21,535 bases of DNA from CAIOSQ01 sp044359885 (GTDB lineage: Bacteria; Pseudomonadota; Alphaproteobacteria; CACIAM-22H2). Made by a program: the position numbers and the translations under genes. A model generated the notes under the pieces. That model made no database searches and had not been told where the DNA came from. It saw only the letters and a list, made by a program, of their open reading frames with translations. Below, one piece after another: positions 1 through 7,173 of the stretch. Each line of letters begins with the position of its first letter. The stretch's first letter is position 1. The stretch is from the NCBI GenBank assembly GCA_044359885.1, contig JBIKLI010000027.1, positions 1 to 21,535 on the forward strand, read 5' to 3'.

Positions 1-117
1 TGCGACGCTGGTCGGTCAGATCGGCGAACTTGGAGGCGAAGTGCTGGAAGCGGATGTGGGGCACGTGCCGGGCGATCGGAATTCGGGTGTGCCCATGCAG
101 GCCGTCTGTCCGGCCGG

Positions 118-149
118 AAAAAAGGGTGGCGGCGGAATGCTCCGCCGCC
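118..149 (-). terminator. Rho-independent terminator of the solute-binding protein gene
   Basis: On the minus strand a perfect 9-bp stem (arms 141-149 and 128-136, 4-nt loop 137-140) is followed by ACCC and then six T residues (123-118). It begins 11 nt after the stop codon at 161-163. This is a classical intrinsic terminator, so the binding-protein gene upstream of it probably ends its own transcript here rather than reading into anything further left. Confidence 0.85.
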
Positions 150-160
150 GCCCGGTCGCT

Positions 161-1504
161 TCAGGCGCGCTTGAAGCCCTGCAGTTCCTTCTGGGCCCAG
201 TCGAGGCACTTGTCGATCGACTCGCCGCCCTGGGTGATGCGCGCGATCATCTTCGGCATCACGCCCTGGACATAGATCTGGTTCGCGATCCGCGGCGGCG
301 CCGGAGCCGCGGCGATCGAGGCGATCTGGTGGTTGTGCGGATTCGGGTAGTGGTAGAGGGTCCCCTTCGGCGGTCCGACCTCGGCCCAGGTCTTGAACGT
401 CGTCAGATTGGCGAAGGACGGGATGTCGTAGCCCTGGCTCGCCGCGACCAGCTTCTCGACCGAGGCCGGCGAGCTCAGATGGCGAACCAGGCTCTTCGCC
501 GCCGACTTGTTCTTGGCGAAGCGCCAGATGCCGGCGAAGTTAGACGTGAACGGCGCATAGCGGCCGCGCGGTCCGGCCGGCATGCCGTGCGTCCACAACT
601 GCGAGCCGATCTGCGGCGCGTCGCGCACGGCGACCGCCCAGGAGCTCGGCGGGTTCATGATCAGCGCGCCGCGGCCGGAGATCAGCCAGCGGTTGTTGGC
701 GGCGTCATCCCAGGTGAAGACGTCGTTGGGCAGCCACTGGACCAGCTTCTTCGCGTATTCCAGCACCTGCTTGACCGCGTCGTTCTTGACGATGATGTCG
801 CCCTTGGAATTGACGAGTTGGGCGCCATGGCTTTGGAAGAGGGCGCCGACCCAGTCGACCGAGTCGCCGAACTGGCTGACCGGAAGACCGAACGGGACGC
901 CGGCCTTGGCACATTTTTCCGCGGCGACCAGGAAGGCGTCCCAGGTCCACGCGTCGGCCTTTGGTGGCGCACCGGCCGGGTACATCGCCTGGACATCTAT
1001 GCCTGCGTGCTGCTTCATCAGGTCGATGCGCGAGCAGGGCGGTTTGAGCGCGCTCATCACCGCCCAGGGCACGGCCACCCACTTGCCGTCCACCTTGCCG
1101 AGATACTCGGCGGTGCGATTGGGTGCGCCGTTGCTCTTGGCGAGATCGGCCATGATGTCGTCGACCGGTTCGAGCAACCGCGCGTTGTCGGAAGCCGTCC
1201 ACCCTGTGAAGATCAGGAGGTCGTGGCCGGCACGCGCCGCCGCTTCGGCCGTGATGGTCAGGATGTGCTTCTGGCCGATCGTCGTGATGTAGTCGATCTG
1301 CAGATCGACCTTTTCGCGCGCGGCCCATTCGCGGCACAGCGCGTTCATGGTGTCGTTGGCACCAGGCACCCAGTGGTCCCAAAGGCCGATCTCGAGACGG
1401 CCGGCGGCATGCGCGCCGCTGACATGGAAGGTGCCGAGCCCCGCGGCCGTCGCCGCGGCGCCGCGGGCCATCAGGCTGCGGCGCGACATTCGTTTGGACG
1501 TCAT
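161..1504 (-). CDS. Sugar-type ABC transporter solute-binding protein (orphan), Tat signal
   Basis: The 447-aa protein is an extracellular solute-binding protein of the family 1 carbohydrate type. It should bind substrate in the periplasm and hand it to an ABC permease. The N-terminus has a twin-arginine-like signal (SRRSLMARGAA at about residues 7-17), then an alanine-rich hydrophobic stretch ending near an AHA-A cleavage site around residue 34. The mature start IGLWDHWVPGAN and the clustered Trp/Tyr residues are typical of sugar binders. Start choice is supported by AGGAG about 7 nt upstream. It is monocistronic here: a strong terminator follows the stop, and a divergent aldolase gene lies 201 bp upstream. 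No permease or ATPase adjoins it, so it may feed the importer at 2925-7075 or one outside the window. The substrate is unknown. Confidence 0.88.
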   Translation of the reverse strand: MTSKRMSRRSLMARGAAATAAGLGTFHVSGAHAAGRLEIGLWDHWVPGANDTMNALCREWAAREKVDLQIDYITTIGQKHILTITAEAAARAGHDLLIFTGWTASDNARLLEPVDDIMADLAKSNGAPNRTAEYLGKVDGKWVAVPWAVMSALKPPCSRIDLMKQHAGIDVQAMYPAGAPPKADAWTWDAFLVAAEKCAKAGVPFGLPVSQFGDSVDWVGALFQSHGAQLVNSKGDIIVKNDAVKQVLEYAKKLVQWLPNDVFTWDDAANNRWLISGRGALIMNPPSSWAVAVRDAPQIGSQLWTHGMPAGPRGRYAPFTSNFAGIWRFAKNKSAAKSLVRHLSSPASVEKLVAASQGYDIPSFANLTTFKTWAEVGPPKGTLYHYPNPHNHQIASIAAAPAPPRIANQIYVQGVMPKMIARITQGGESIDKCLDWAQKELQGFKRA

Positions 1505-1564
1505 GCGTTTCTCCTTGTTTTATGTGCGTAGCTCTCCGCGCAGGCGGAAGCGACGATGAGCACG

Positions 1565-1593
1565 ACGCTAGACGACCCCTCCGCGCATGACAA
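1565..1593 (-). promoter_or_regulatory. Possible promoter of the orphan binding-protein gene
   Basis: In the 201-bp divergent gap a minus-strand TTGTCA (1593-1588) is separated by 17 nt from TAGCGT (1570-1565). This places a start site about 50 nt upstream of the coding start. The -35 is good and the -10 weak. I found no convincing plus-strand promoter for the aldolase in the same gap, although one must exist there or further upstream. Confidence 0.25.
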
Positions 1594-1705
1594 TCCAATC
1601 CTGGCCGCGCGGCGAAGCGCCGGGGCCCTCGCAGACCTTGCCAGGGCCGTTATCCCGTGGCCAGAGTAATGCAGGGGCGGCGCGGCCGCCAGGAACGGGG
1701 GATCG

Positions 1706-2500
1706 ATGCGCGAGAACAAGGTCAGGACCATCTGGCAGGCTGGCGGCGCCGTCATCAACGGCTGGCTGGGGATCCCCAGCGCGGTCGCGGCCGAGAACAT
1801 GGCTCAATGCGGCTGGGATTCGCTCACGGTCGACCTGCAGCACGGGTTGGTCGATTATCAGGCGGCGGTCGGCATGATGCAGGCGATCACGACCGTCGGC
1901 ATGACGGCGCTGGCACGCGTTCCCTGGAACGAACCGGGGATCATCATGAAGCTGCTGGATGCCGGTGCGTTCGGGATCATCTGCCCGATGATCAACTCCC
2001 GCGCCGAGGCCGAAGCCTTTGTCGGCGCCTGCCGCTATGCGCCGACCGGCTATCGCAGCTACGGACCGGTACGCGCCGGTTGGATCCATGGCGGCGAGTA
2101 TTTCAAGCGGGCCAACGAGACGGTCCTGGCGATCGCCATGATCGAGACCGTGAAGGCGATGGACAATCTCGAGGAGATCCTGTCGACGCCCGGGCTCGAT
2201 GGGATTTATGTCGGACCGGCCGACCTTGCGATCTCGCTTGGCCGTCCGCTGCAGGGCGACCCGACCGACGATGTCGTCAACAAGGCGATCGACACGATCT
2301 GCGCCGCCGCGAAGCGCCATGGCGTCCGGCCCGGCATCCACACCGCGTCGCCCGCAGGCGCGCGCAACATGATCGCGCGCGGTTTCCAGTTCACGACGCT
2401 GCTGTCCGACAACGCCTTGCTGGCCAATGCCGCGAGGGCTGCCGTGGCGGCGACACGCGGCGATTCCGTCGCCAGCACGGGCCCCAAGGGGCCATACTGA
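1706..2500 (+). CDS. HpcH/HpaI family class II aldolase (4-hydroxy-2-oxo-acid aldolase type)
   Basis: This 264-aa protein has the usual family length and matches HpcH/HpaI metal-dependent aldolases, which cleave 4-hydroxy-2-oxo acids to pyruvate plus an aldehyde. Visible motifs are VDLQHG (residues 42-47, with the catalytic base His46), RVPWNE (71-76, with the substrate-binding Arg71), GIICPMI (90-96), AMIETVKAM (144-152, with the metal ligand Glu147) and GIYVGPADLAISLG (166-179, with the metal ligand Asp173). The start has a purine-rich site (AGGAACGGGG, 1691-1700) about 6 nt upstream. The gene stands alone, diverging from a sugar-binding protein and followed by tRNA-Glu. It could act on 2-keto-3-deoxy sugar acids as well as on heptanedioates; sequence alone does not settle the substrate. 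Confidence 0.92.
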   Translation: MRENKVRTIWQAGGAVINGWLGIPSAVAAENMAQCGWDSLTVDLQHGLVDYQAAVGMMQAITTVGMTALARVPWNEPGIIMKLLDAGAFGIICPMINSRAEAEAFVGACRYAPTGYRSYGPVRAGWIHGGEYFKRANETVLAIAMIETVKAMDNLEEILSTPGLDGIYVGPADLAISLGRPLQGDPTDDVVNKAIDTICAAAKRHGVRPGIHTASPAGARNMIARGFQFTTLLSDNALLANAARAAVAATRGDSVASTGPKGPY

Positions 2501-2542
2501 ACCGCTTCGCCGGGGTCGGCCGAAGAAAGCCGGACGCCTCGC

Positions 2543-2571
2543 TTGAACCGGGCGGCGCGTTCGGCTATCAG
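2543..2571 (+). promoter_or_regulatory. Probable tRNA-Glu promoter
   Basis: TTGAAC (2543-2548), a 17-nt spacer and TATCAG (2566-2571) form a good sigma-70-type promoter. The predicted start is near 2578, about 33 nt before the mature tRNA. It lies in the 110-bp gap after the aldolase stop, so the tRNA need not depend on aldolase transcription. Confidence 0.45.
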
Positions 2572-2610
2572 CAGAGCGTTGCGGAGGTCCAGCGGGCCGG
2601 CCGCATATGG

Positions 2611-2686
2611 GTCCCCTTCGTCTAGAGGCCCAGGACGGCGCCCTCTCACGGCGCAAACAGGGGTTCGAATCCCCTAGGGGACGCCA
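2611..2686 (+). tRNA. tRNA-Glu (anticodon CTC)
   Basis: The 76-nt sequence folds as a tRNA. The acceptor arms GTCCCCT and AGGGGAC (2611-2617 and 2676-2682) pair fully, followed by G73 and an encoded CCA (2684-2686). The anticodon stem is GCGCC/GGCGC (2638-2642 and 2650-2654) around loop CTCTCAC, giving anticodon CTC at 2645-2647. The T arm is CAGGGGTTCGAATCCCCT-like. The D arm and overall sequence closely resemble bacterial glutamate tRNAs. It decodes GAG, a heavily used codon in this GC-rich DNA. I see no second copy of its 3' end nearby and no integrase. Confidence 0.97.
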
Positions 2687-2728
2687 GAACCATTCGGCGA
2701 TCGACGCTACTTGGCCGGCGCCACCGGA

Positions 2729-2752
2729 ACCATGGCGGCGGGGCGCCATGGT
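2729..2752. repeat. Perfect 9-bp inverted repeat between tRNA-Glu and the importer operon
   Basis: Arms ACCATGGCG (2729-2737) and CGCCATGGT (2744-2752) flank a 6-nt loop. No T-run follows on either strand. The repeat sits in the 238-bp gene-free stretch between the convergent ends of the tRNA (2686) and the MalG-type permease (2925). It could act as a factor-assisted terminator or 3'-end stabiliser. Nothing else recognisable is in this stretch. Confidence 0.5.
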
Positions 2753-2924
2753 CCTTGGGCATCATGTCGCGGCGCTGGAGCCGCAACCCGCAGCCGTCGT
2801 GACAGTGGAACGGCGGCAGCTGACGGTCGGTTCGAGGCGTTTCATGCCCCGGACGGTTTCGAACGGCCCATTCCTCGCTCTTCGTGCCCGTGCCGGCTTC
2901 CGTCTTCCATTTCGGCCGCGATCC

Positions 2925-3752
2925 TCAGCGGATACCGGCCCGCAGGAAGCTTTGCACGAATTGCCGCTGGAACAGCAGAAAGGCGACGAGCAGGGGGCCG
3001 GACGTCATCAAGGTGGCGGCGCAGATGATCGACCAGTCGATGCCCTGGTCGACCGAGGCGAAGACGGCAAGGCCGACGGTCAGCGGCCGTGTCGAGACCG
3101 AATTGGTGATGATCAGCGGCCAGACATAGTTGTTCCAGTGGAAGCTGACCATCACGAGCCCATAGGCGAGATAGACCGGCTTGGCGGCCGGCACATAGAC
3201 CCGCCAGAGCACGCCGAGAGTGGAGCAGCCTTCGACCCGCGCCGCCTCCTCCAGCTCCTTCGGGACGGATTTGAAGGTCTGCCGCAGCAGGAAGATCCCG
3301 AAGGCAGAACCGAGATAGGGCAGCGCGATCCCTGCCAGCGTATCGACGAGGCCGAGCGACCGGATGGTGATGTAGTTCTCGAGCATCAGGACCTCGGGCG
3401 CGACCATCAGTTGCACGAGGACGACGACGAAAAGCAGGTTTCGGCCGGGAAACTCGAACCGGGCGAAGGCGTAGGCCGCGAGCGTGCACAGCACGAACTG
3501 CGTCGCGACGATGCCGGTGACCAGGATCGTGGTGTTCAGGAAGTAGCGGGCGAACGGGGCCGCTGCCCAGGCATCCTGGAAGTTCTTGAGCGTCAGCGGG
3601 GCGAACAGATCGAAGCGCGTCAGGTACGCCGAGGGATGGAACGCCGTCCATACGGCGAAGGCCAGCGGCAGCACCCAGAGCAGTCCCAGCATCCATGCCG
3701 CGATGGTCTCCAGCGTCCCGGACATCGGTCCCTGACGGTCGATCGGGCTCAT
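2925..3752 (-). CDS. Carbohydrate ABC transporter permease, MalG/UgpE type
   Basis: The 275-aa inner-membrane protein is a binding-protein-dependent permease. It has about six hydrophobic segments, starting at residues 17-37 and including 73-95 and 105-125. The cytoplasmic EAA loop that docks on the ATPase is at about residues 168-192 (ELEEAARVEGCSTLG, then VPAAKP), which is the MalG-class pattern. Its ATG overlaps the TGA of the preceding permease gene by 4 nt (ATGA), indicating translational coupling. It is the last gene of the ATPase, binding protein, permease, permease operon. No clear intrinsic terminator follows; the 2729-2752 hairpin is the nearest structure. Confidence 0.93.
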   Translation of the reverse strand: MSPIDRQGPMSGTLETIAAWMLGLLWVLPLAFAVWTAFHPSAYLTRFDLFAPLTLKNFQDAWAAAPFARYFLNTTILVTGIVATQFVLCTLAAYAFARFEFPGRNLLFVVVLVQLMVAPEVLMLENYITIRSLGLVDTLAGIALPYLGSAFGIFLLRQTFKSVPKELEEAARVEGCSTLGVLWRVYVPAAKPVYLAYGLVMVSFHWNNYVWPLIITNSVSTRPLTVGLAVFASVDQGIDWSIICAATLMTSGPLLVAFLLFQRQFVQSFLRAGIR

Positions 3753-4627
3753 TGGTAGTGCACACGCTTGTCGGCGAGCAGGAACTGGGTGACCGCGATC
3801 GCGAACAGGATCGCCAGCAGCACCACCGAAAGTGTTGCCGCCTGGGCCTGGTCGAAGAACTTGAAGCCCGCGACGTAGATCTGGAACAGCAGCACCGAGG
3901 TTGCGTTGTCCGGTCCACCGCCGGTCATCACGAATATGTGGTCGACAAGACGAAAGGCGTTGATCACCGCGTTCACGAGGATGAACAGGGTGGTCGGCAT
4001 CAGCAACGGGAAGATGACCCGCCGGAACGTCGTCCAGCGGCTGGCCCCCTCGATCGCTGCCGCTTCGCGCAGATCCGGCGGGATGCTCTGCAGCGCCGCC
4101 AGATAGAAGATCATGAAGAAGCCGGCTTCCTTCCAGATCGCCACGGCGATCAGCGCCCAGAGCGCGGTGTCGGGCGAACCCAGCCAGTTGACACCCGAGA
4201 TGCCGAACGGTTTCAGGATGGCGGCGAGCAGGCCGAATTGCGGGTGGTAGAAGAAGAGCCAGATATTGGCGACCGCGATCATGGGCAGCACGGTCGGCGT
4301 GAAATAGGCCATGCGCAGGAAGGCCGTTCCCCTGAGCTTGGCATTGACGAACAGGGCCATCGCGAGCGCCAGCCCGATCGACAGCGGCACCGACGTGATC
4401 GCGTAGAGTGCGTTGTTGGTCAGCGACTTCCAGAAGATCGGGTCTGCGAGGAGGTCGCTGTAGTTCTCGAGCCCGACGAACCGCGACGGCCGCCGCGGTC
4501 GCGGCGTCGAATGGAAGCTGTGCCAGAAGGTGGTGACGATCGGGACATGTGTGAAGGCAGCCAGGAACGCGCAGGCCGGCAGGACCATGAGCCAGGCATG
4601 GACGGCGTTTCGGGTCGCGAGCTTCAT
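3749..4627 (-). CDS. Carbohydrate ABC transporter permease, MalF/UgpA type
   Basis: The 292-aa membrane permease pairs with the downstream MalG-type subunit. It has a short cytoplasmic N-terminus, a first transmembrane segment at about residues 11-30, a periplasmic loop with the common VGLENYSDLL motif (51-60), and an EAA loop at about 187-212 (LREAAAIEGASRW, then PLLMPT). The C-terminal part contains the family pattern FVMTGGGPDNAT. The reading frame is open upstream to 4750, but that extension runs through the binding-protein gene and a long hairpin. I therefore take the ATG at 4627, which starts MKLATRNAVHAWLM. The 64-nt gap upstream is almost filled by a 17-bp hairpin. Confidence 0.92.
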   Translation of the reverse strand: MKLATRNAVHAWLMVLPACAFLAAFTHVPIVTTFWHSFHSTPRPRRPSRFVGLENYSDLLADPIFWKSLTNNALYAITSVPLSIGLALAMALFVNAKLRGTAFLRMAYFTPTVLPMIAVANIWLFFYHPQFGLLAAILKPFGISGVNWLGSPDTALWALIAVAIWKEAGFFMIFYLAALQSIPPDLREAAAIEGASRWTTFRRVIFPLLMPTTLFILVNAVINAFRLVDHIFVMTGGGPDNATSVLLFQIYVAGFKFFDQAQAATLSVVLLAILFAIAVTQFLLADKRVHYQ

Positions 4628-4647
4628 GGCTTTGCGGCAGGCGTTGC

Positions 4648-4684
4648 GCACGGCCCGGGCGCGCGGCGCGCGCCCGGGCCGTGC
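4648..4684 (-). repeat. 17-bp perfect intercistronic hairpin after the binding-protein gene
   Basis: Arms 4648-4664 and 4668-4684 are exact reverse complements, all but two pairs G-C, around a 3-nt loop. The hairpin starts 7 nt after the binding-protein stop codon and ends 20 nt before the MalF-type start. No U-run follows, so it is not a standard terminator. Known precedent is that such structures at binding-protein/permease junctions block 3' exonuclease decay and raise binding-protein levels relative to membrane subunits. That role here is inference. Confidence 0.8.
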
Positions 4685-4691
4685 AGTCCGG

Positions 4692-5990
4692 TCAGCGGAA
4701 GCTGCGGAGGACCCGGTCTGCCTCCTGCTGTGCGGCCTTGAGCGCGACATCCGCCGGACGGCTGCCGGTCATCACCGACTGCAGCGCGTCGTTCAGGATC
4801 TTCATGACGCGCTGGTTGTCGTAGACCGACAGTTCCGGAATGGCGTGCTTGAGCTGGTCGCGGGCGACGGCCGCCTGCGGGAAGCCGGCGACGTATTCCT
4901 TGAGGATCGACGTCTCGTAGGCGCTGGGCGAGACGGCGACATAGCCTGTCTTCACCGCCCAGTCGGCGGCGCGTTCGGGCGTGGTCATCCAGCGGATGAA
5001 CTTCATCGTGGCATCCTGCTTGGCCTTGGAAATGCCTTTGAAGACGTAGAAATTGCCGCCACCGGTCGGGGCGCCGGGTTGGCGCATGCCGGGCAGGAAG
5101 CCGACGCCGAAGGGGAACCGCGCGTTGGAGCGGACATTCGTCAGGTTTCCCGTCGTGGTCCACATCATCGCGGTCTTGCCCTCGATGAAGTCGCGCGGCG
5201 TCGCGCCCCAGGAAATCAGCCCGCGCATCTGCGAGCCGTCGACGTTCGACAGCGCGTACCAGGCGTTGACCGCTTCGATCACGCGCGGATGGTCGAAATT
5301 GACCCGCACGCCGTCGTCTTCGAACATCTTCACGCCATTGCCGGTCGTGATGCCGGAGAACAGCCACGACGTGTTGCCGTCGGACGGAATCTGCACGCCC
5401 CATTGGGTCACGGCGCCGGCAGCGTCCTTGCGGGTCAGCTTGCGCGCCATCTCGCGCATCTGATCCCAGTTCTCGGGGCCCTTGTCCGGGTCGAGCCCGG
5501 CGGCACGGAAGGCGTCCTTGTTCCAGTAGAGCACCGGGGTCGAGCGCTGGAACGGGACCGAGTAGACCTTGCCCTTGTATTGGGAATTGGCGAGGAAGGC
5601 GGGGAAGAAGCTGTCCAGCCAGGCCTTGTCGGCGGGGCTGGTGGCCAGATCGCTCACCGGCACGATCACGTCCTCACCGAGCAGCAGGAAGAGATCCGCT
5701 GCCAGAAGGATCGCCGTCTCGGGAATATCACCGCCCTTGATCGCGGTCAGCGCCTTGGCGACGGTCTGGACATAGTCGCCGGAATAGATCGGCGTGACCT
5801 TGATGTCCGGGTTCTCGCGCTCGAAGGCGGCGGCATAGTCGTCGATGATGCGGCTTACCGGACCGCCGACGGCGATCGGGAAATAGAAGCGGACTTCCGT
5901 CCGCGCCTGCGCGATCGCCGGGCCTACGATCATGCCGCCTGCCGTCAGCGCGGACGCCGTCGTGAAGCTTCTGCGTGTCAGTCCAGTCAT
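4692..5990 (-). CDS. Carbohydrate ABC transporter solute-binding protein (UgpB-like), Tat signal
   Basis: The 432-aa periplasmic binding protein of the family 1 type belongs to the importer encoded around it. The N-terminus TRRSFTTASALTAGG carries a twin-arginine signal, with likely cleavage after AIAQA near residue 29. The mature part has features shared with glycerol-3-phosphate/polyol binders: FERENPDIKVTPIYSGDY, then PFQRSTPVLYWNKDAFRAAGLDP. The start is set by GGAGGGG about 7 nt upstream of the ATG at 5990. The frame stays open further upstream, but that sequence reads as arginine-rich noise overlapping the ATPase gene. Sugar alcohols, glycerol phosphates and sugars are all plausible ligands. 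Confidence 0.92.
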   Translation of the reverse strand: MTGLTRRSFTTASALTAGGMIVGPAIAQARTEVRFYFPIAVGGPVSRIIDDYAAAFERENPDIKVTPIYSGDYVQTVAKALTAIKGGDIPETAILLAADLFLLLGEDVIVPVSDLATSPADKAWLDSFFPAFLANSQYKGKVYSVPFQRSTPVLYWNKDAFRAAGLDPDKGPENWDQMREMARKLTRKDAAGAVTQWGVQIPSDGNTSWLFSGITTGNGVKMFEDDGVRVNFDHPRVIEAVNAWYALSNVDGSQMRGLISWGATPRDFIEGKTAMMWTTTGNLTNVRSNARFPFGVGFLPGMRQPGAPTGGGNFYVFKGISKAKQDATMKFIRWMTTPERAADWAVKTGYVAVSPSAYETSILKEYVAGFPQAAVARDQLKHAIPELSVYDNQRVMKILNDALQSVMTGSRPADVALKAAQQEADRVLRSFR

Positions 5991-6010
5991 TGTCGTTCCC
6001 CTCCGTATTG

Positions 6011-6029
6011 CGGCGGCATCATGCCGCCG
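6011..6029 (-). repeat. Hairpin between the ATPase gene and the binding-protein gene
   Basis: CGGCGGCAT (6011-6019) and ATGCCGCCG (6021-6029) are exact reverse complements around one base. As RNA this gives a 7-bp G-C stem with a 5-nt loop. It lies in the 47-nt gap between the ATPase stop (6038) and the binding-protein start (5990), just upstream of the latter's ribosome binding site. With the 4648-4684 hairpin it brackets the binding-protein cistron. Confidence 0.65.
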
Positions 6030-6037
6030 GTCACCGA

Positions 6038-7075
6038 TCAGCCTGCTTGTGCGCTCCCGGCCGCGCCAGCTTGTCCGGGCTGCAGACAAAGCCCGGTCGC
6101 GGCATCGAACAGGCGCTCGTCCTCGCGCCGCCAGCTCACCTCGACGGACTCGCCGACCTTCGCGTCGCAGACGCCTGGATGGCGCACCGCGATCCTGTCG
6201 CCGGCGGCAGTCTCGACCGTGATGATGGTGTCGGCGCCCAGATATTCGGTCGAAGCGACCCGTCCGCTGCGGGAGGCTTCGCTGCCGCCCGCCGGTGCGC
6301 CAAGTCGCAATTTCTCGGGGCGGACGCCGGCGAGTCCCGCCTTGTCGGTGATCAGGTTCATCGGTGGCGAGCCGATGAAGCGAGCCACGAAGGTCGTGGC
6401 CGGGGCGTTGTGCAGGACATGCGGCGGGCCGGCCTGCTCGATCCGCCCCGCCTTCATCAGGATGATCTGGTCGGCCATGGTCATGGCCTCGGTCTGGTCA
6501 TGGGTGACGTAGACCATGGTCATGCCGAGTCGCTGCTGGAGCGCGCGAATCTCCACCCGCATCTCGTGGCGCAGCTGGGCGTCCAGATTCGACAGCGGTT
6601 CGTCCATCAGGCAGACCGGCTGCTCGGCGATGATCGCCCGTGCCAGCGCGACGCGCTGGCGCTGACCACCCGAGAGTTGCGCCGGCTTGCGGTCGAGATA
6701 GGCCGACAGCTCGACCAGATCGGCCGTCCTGGCGAGCCGCCGGTCGCGCTCCGCCTTCGGCATGCCGCGGACCCTGAGGCCGAACACGATGTTCTCGGCC
6801 ACGGTCAGATGCGGGAAGAGGGCATAGGATTGGAAGACCATCGAGATCCGCCGTTCGGCGGGCGACAGCCGGGTCACGTCGCGGCCGGCGATCGCGATCT
6901 TGCCGGCGGTCGGCTCTTCCAGTCCGGCGATCAGGCGCAAGGTCGTGGACTTGCCGCAGCCCGATGGACCCAGAAGTGCCACCAGGCTGCGCTCGGGGAC
7001 GACGAAGCTGACATCGTCCACCGCCTTCGCCGTGCCGAAGCTCTTGGTCAAGCCGGACAGTACAACCTGCGACAT
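6038..7075 (-). CDS. Carbohydrate ABC transporter ATP-binding protein, MalK/UgpC type
   Basis: The 345-aa cytoplasmic ATPase has all expected motifs: Walker A GPSGCGKST (36-44), Q-loop Gln82, signature LSGGQRQ (134-140), Walker B VCLMDEP (154-160), D-loop SNLD (162-165) and switch His192. Residues after about 235 form the C-terminal TOBE/OB regulatory region found in MalK and UgpC (GVRPEKLRLG, then STEYLGADTIITVE). It powers the two permeases encoded downstream. It is the first gene of the four-gene importer operon, 98 bp after the phosphatase stop. The ribosome binding site is weak: AGGGG lies about 14 nt before the ATG. Confidence 0.95.
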   Translation of the reverse strand: MSQVVLSGLTKSFGTAKAVDDVSFVVPERSLVALLGPSGCGKSTTLRLIAGLEEPTAGKIAIAGRDVTRLSPAERRISMVFQSYALFPHLTVAENIVFGLRVRGMPKAERDRRLARTADLVELSAYLDRKPAQLSGGQRQRVALARAIIAEQPVCLMDEPLSNLDAQLRHEMRVEIRALQQRLGMTMVYVTHDQTEAMTMADQIILMKAGRIEQAGPPHVLHNAPATTFVARFIGSPPMNLITDKAGLAGVRPEKLRLGAPAGGSEASRSGRVASTEYLGADTIITVETAAGDRIAVRHPGVCDAKVGESVEVSWRREDERLFDAATGLCLQPGQAGAAGSAQAG

Positions 7076-7124
7076 GACGTGACGTATTTCCCCTGGCCGC
7101 TCCCGGCCGTCTTCAAACCGTCAC

Positions 7125-7152
7125 ATTATGGTCAAGGATCGCCGCGCGGCAA
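7125..7152 (-). promoter_or_regulatory. Possible promoter of the sugar importer operon
   Basis: On the minus strand TTGCCG (7152-7147), a 16-nt spacer and CATAAT (7130-7125) lie in the 98-bp gap between the phosphatase and ATPase genes. The -10 matches the consensus at 5 of 6 positions. The -35 overlaps the hairpin at 7144-7166. This would let the importer be transcribed separately from the upstream enzyme genes. Confidence 0.35.
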
Positions 7153-7166
7153 GCCGCATGCCGCGC
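7144..7166 (-). repeat. Hairpin after the phosphatase gene, possible terminator
   Basis: Arms GCGCGGCA (7144-7151) and TGCCGCGC (7159-7166) form an 8-bp stem with a 7-nt loop, starting 7 nt after the phosphatase stop codon on the minus strand. The following sequence lacks a T-run, so termination would be weak or factor-dependent. It marks a likely boundary between the enzyme unit and the importer operon. Confidence 0.45.
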
Positions 7167-7173
7167 CGGTAGA

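Noticed and set aside
1..117. Possible N-terminus of a minus-strand gene running off the left edge (GTG at 64, reading MPHIRFQHFASKFADL, reminiscent of a Pro1 tautomerase)
   Set aside because: Only 21 codons are visible, the start is GTG without a ribosome binding site, and other frames are also open. The sequence left of the window is needed.
41..1531. Long plus-strand open frame (496 codons) opposite the orphan binding protein
   Set aside because: The translation is Arg/Asp/Val-rich antisense shadow typical of high-GC DNA, with no domain, and it lies exactly opposite a convincing gene.
2501..2540. Possible terminator after the aldolase gene
   Set aside because: Only a weak 5-bp stem (CTTCG/CGAAG) without a T-run is present; not distinguishable from chance.
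2611..2686. tRNA-Glu as the attachment site of a genomic island
   Set aside because: No repeat of the tRNA 3' end and no integrase or phage gene is seen in the window, and the flanking genes look compositionally uniform.
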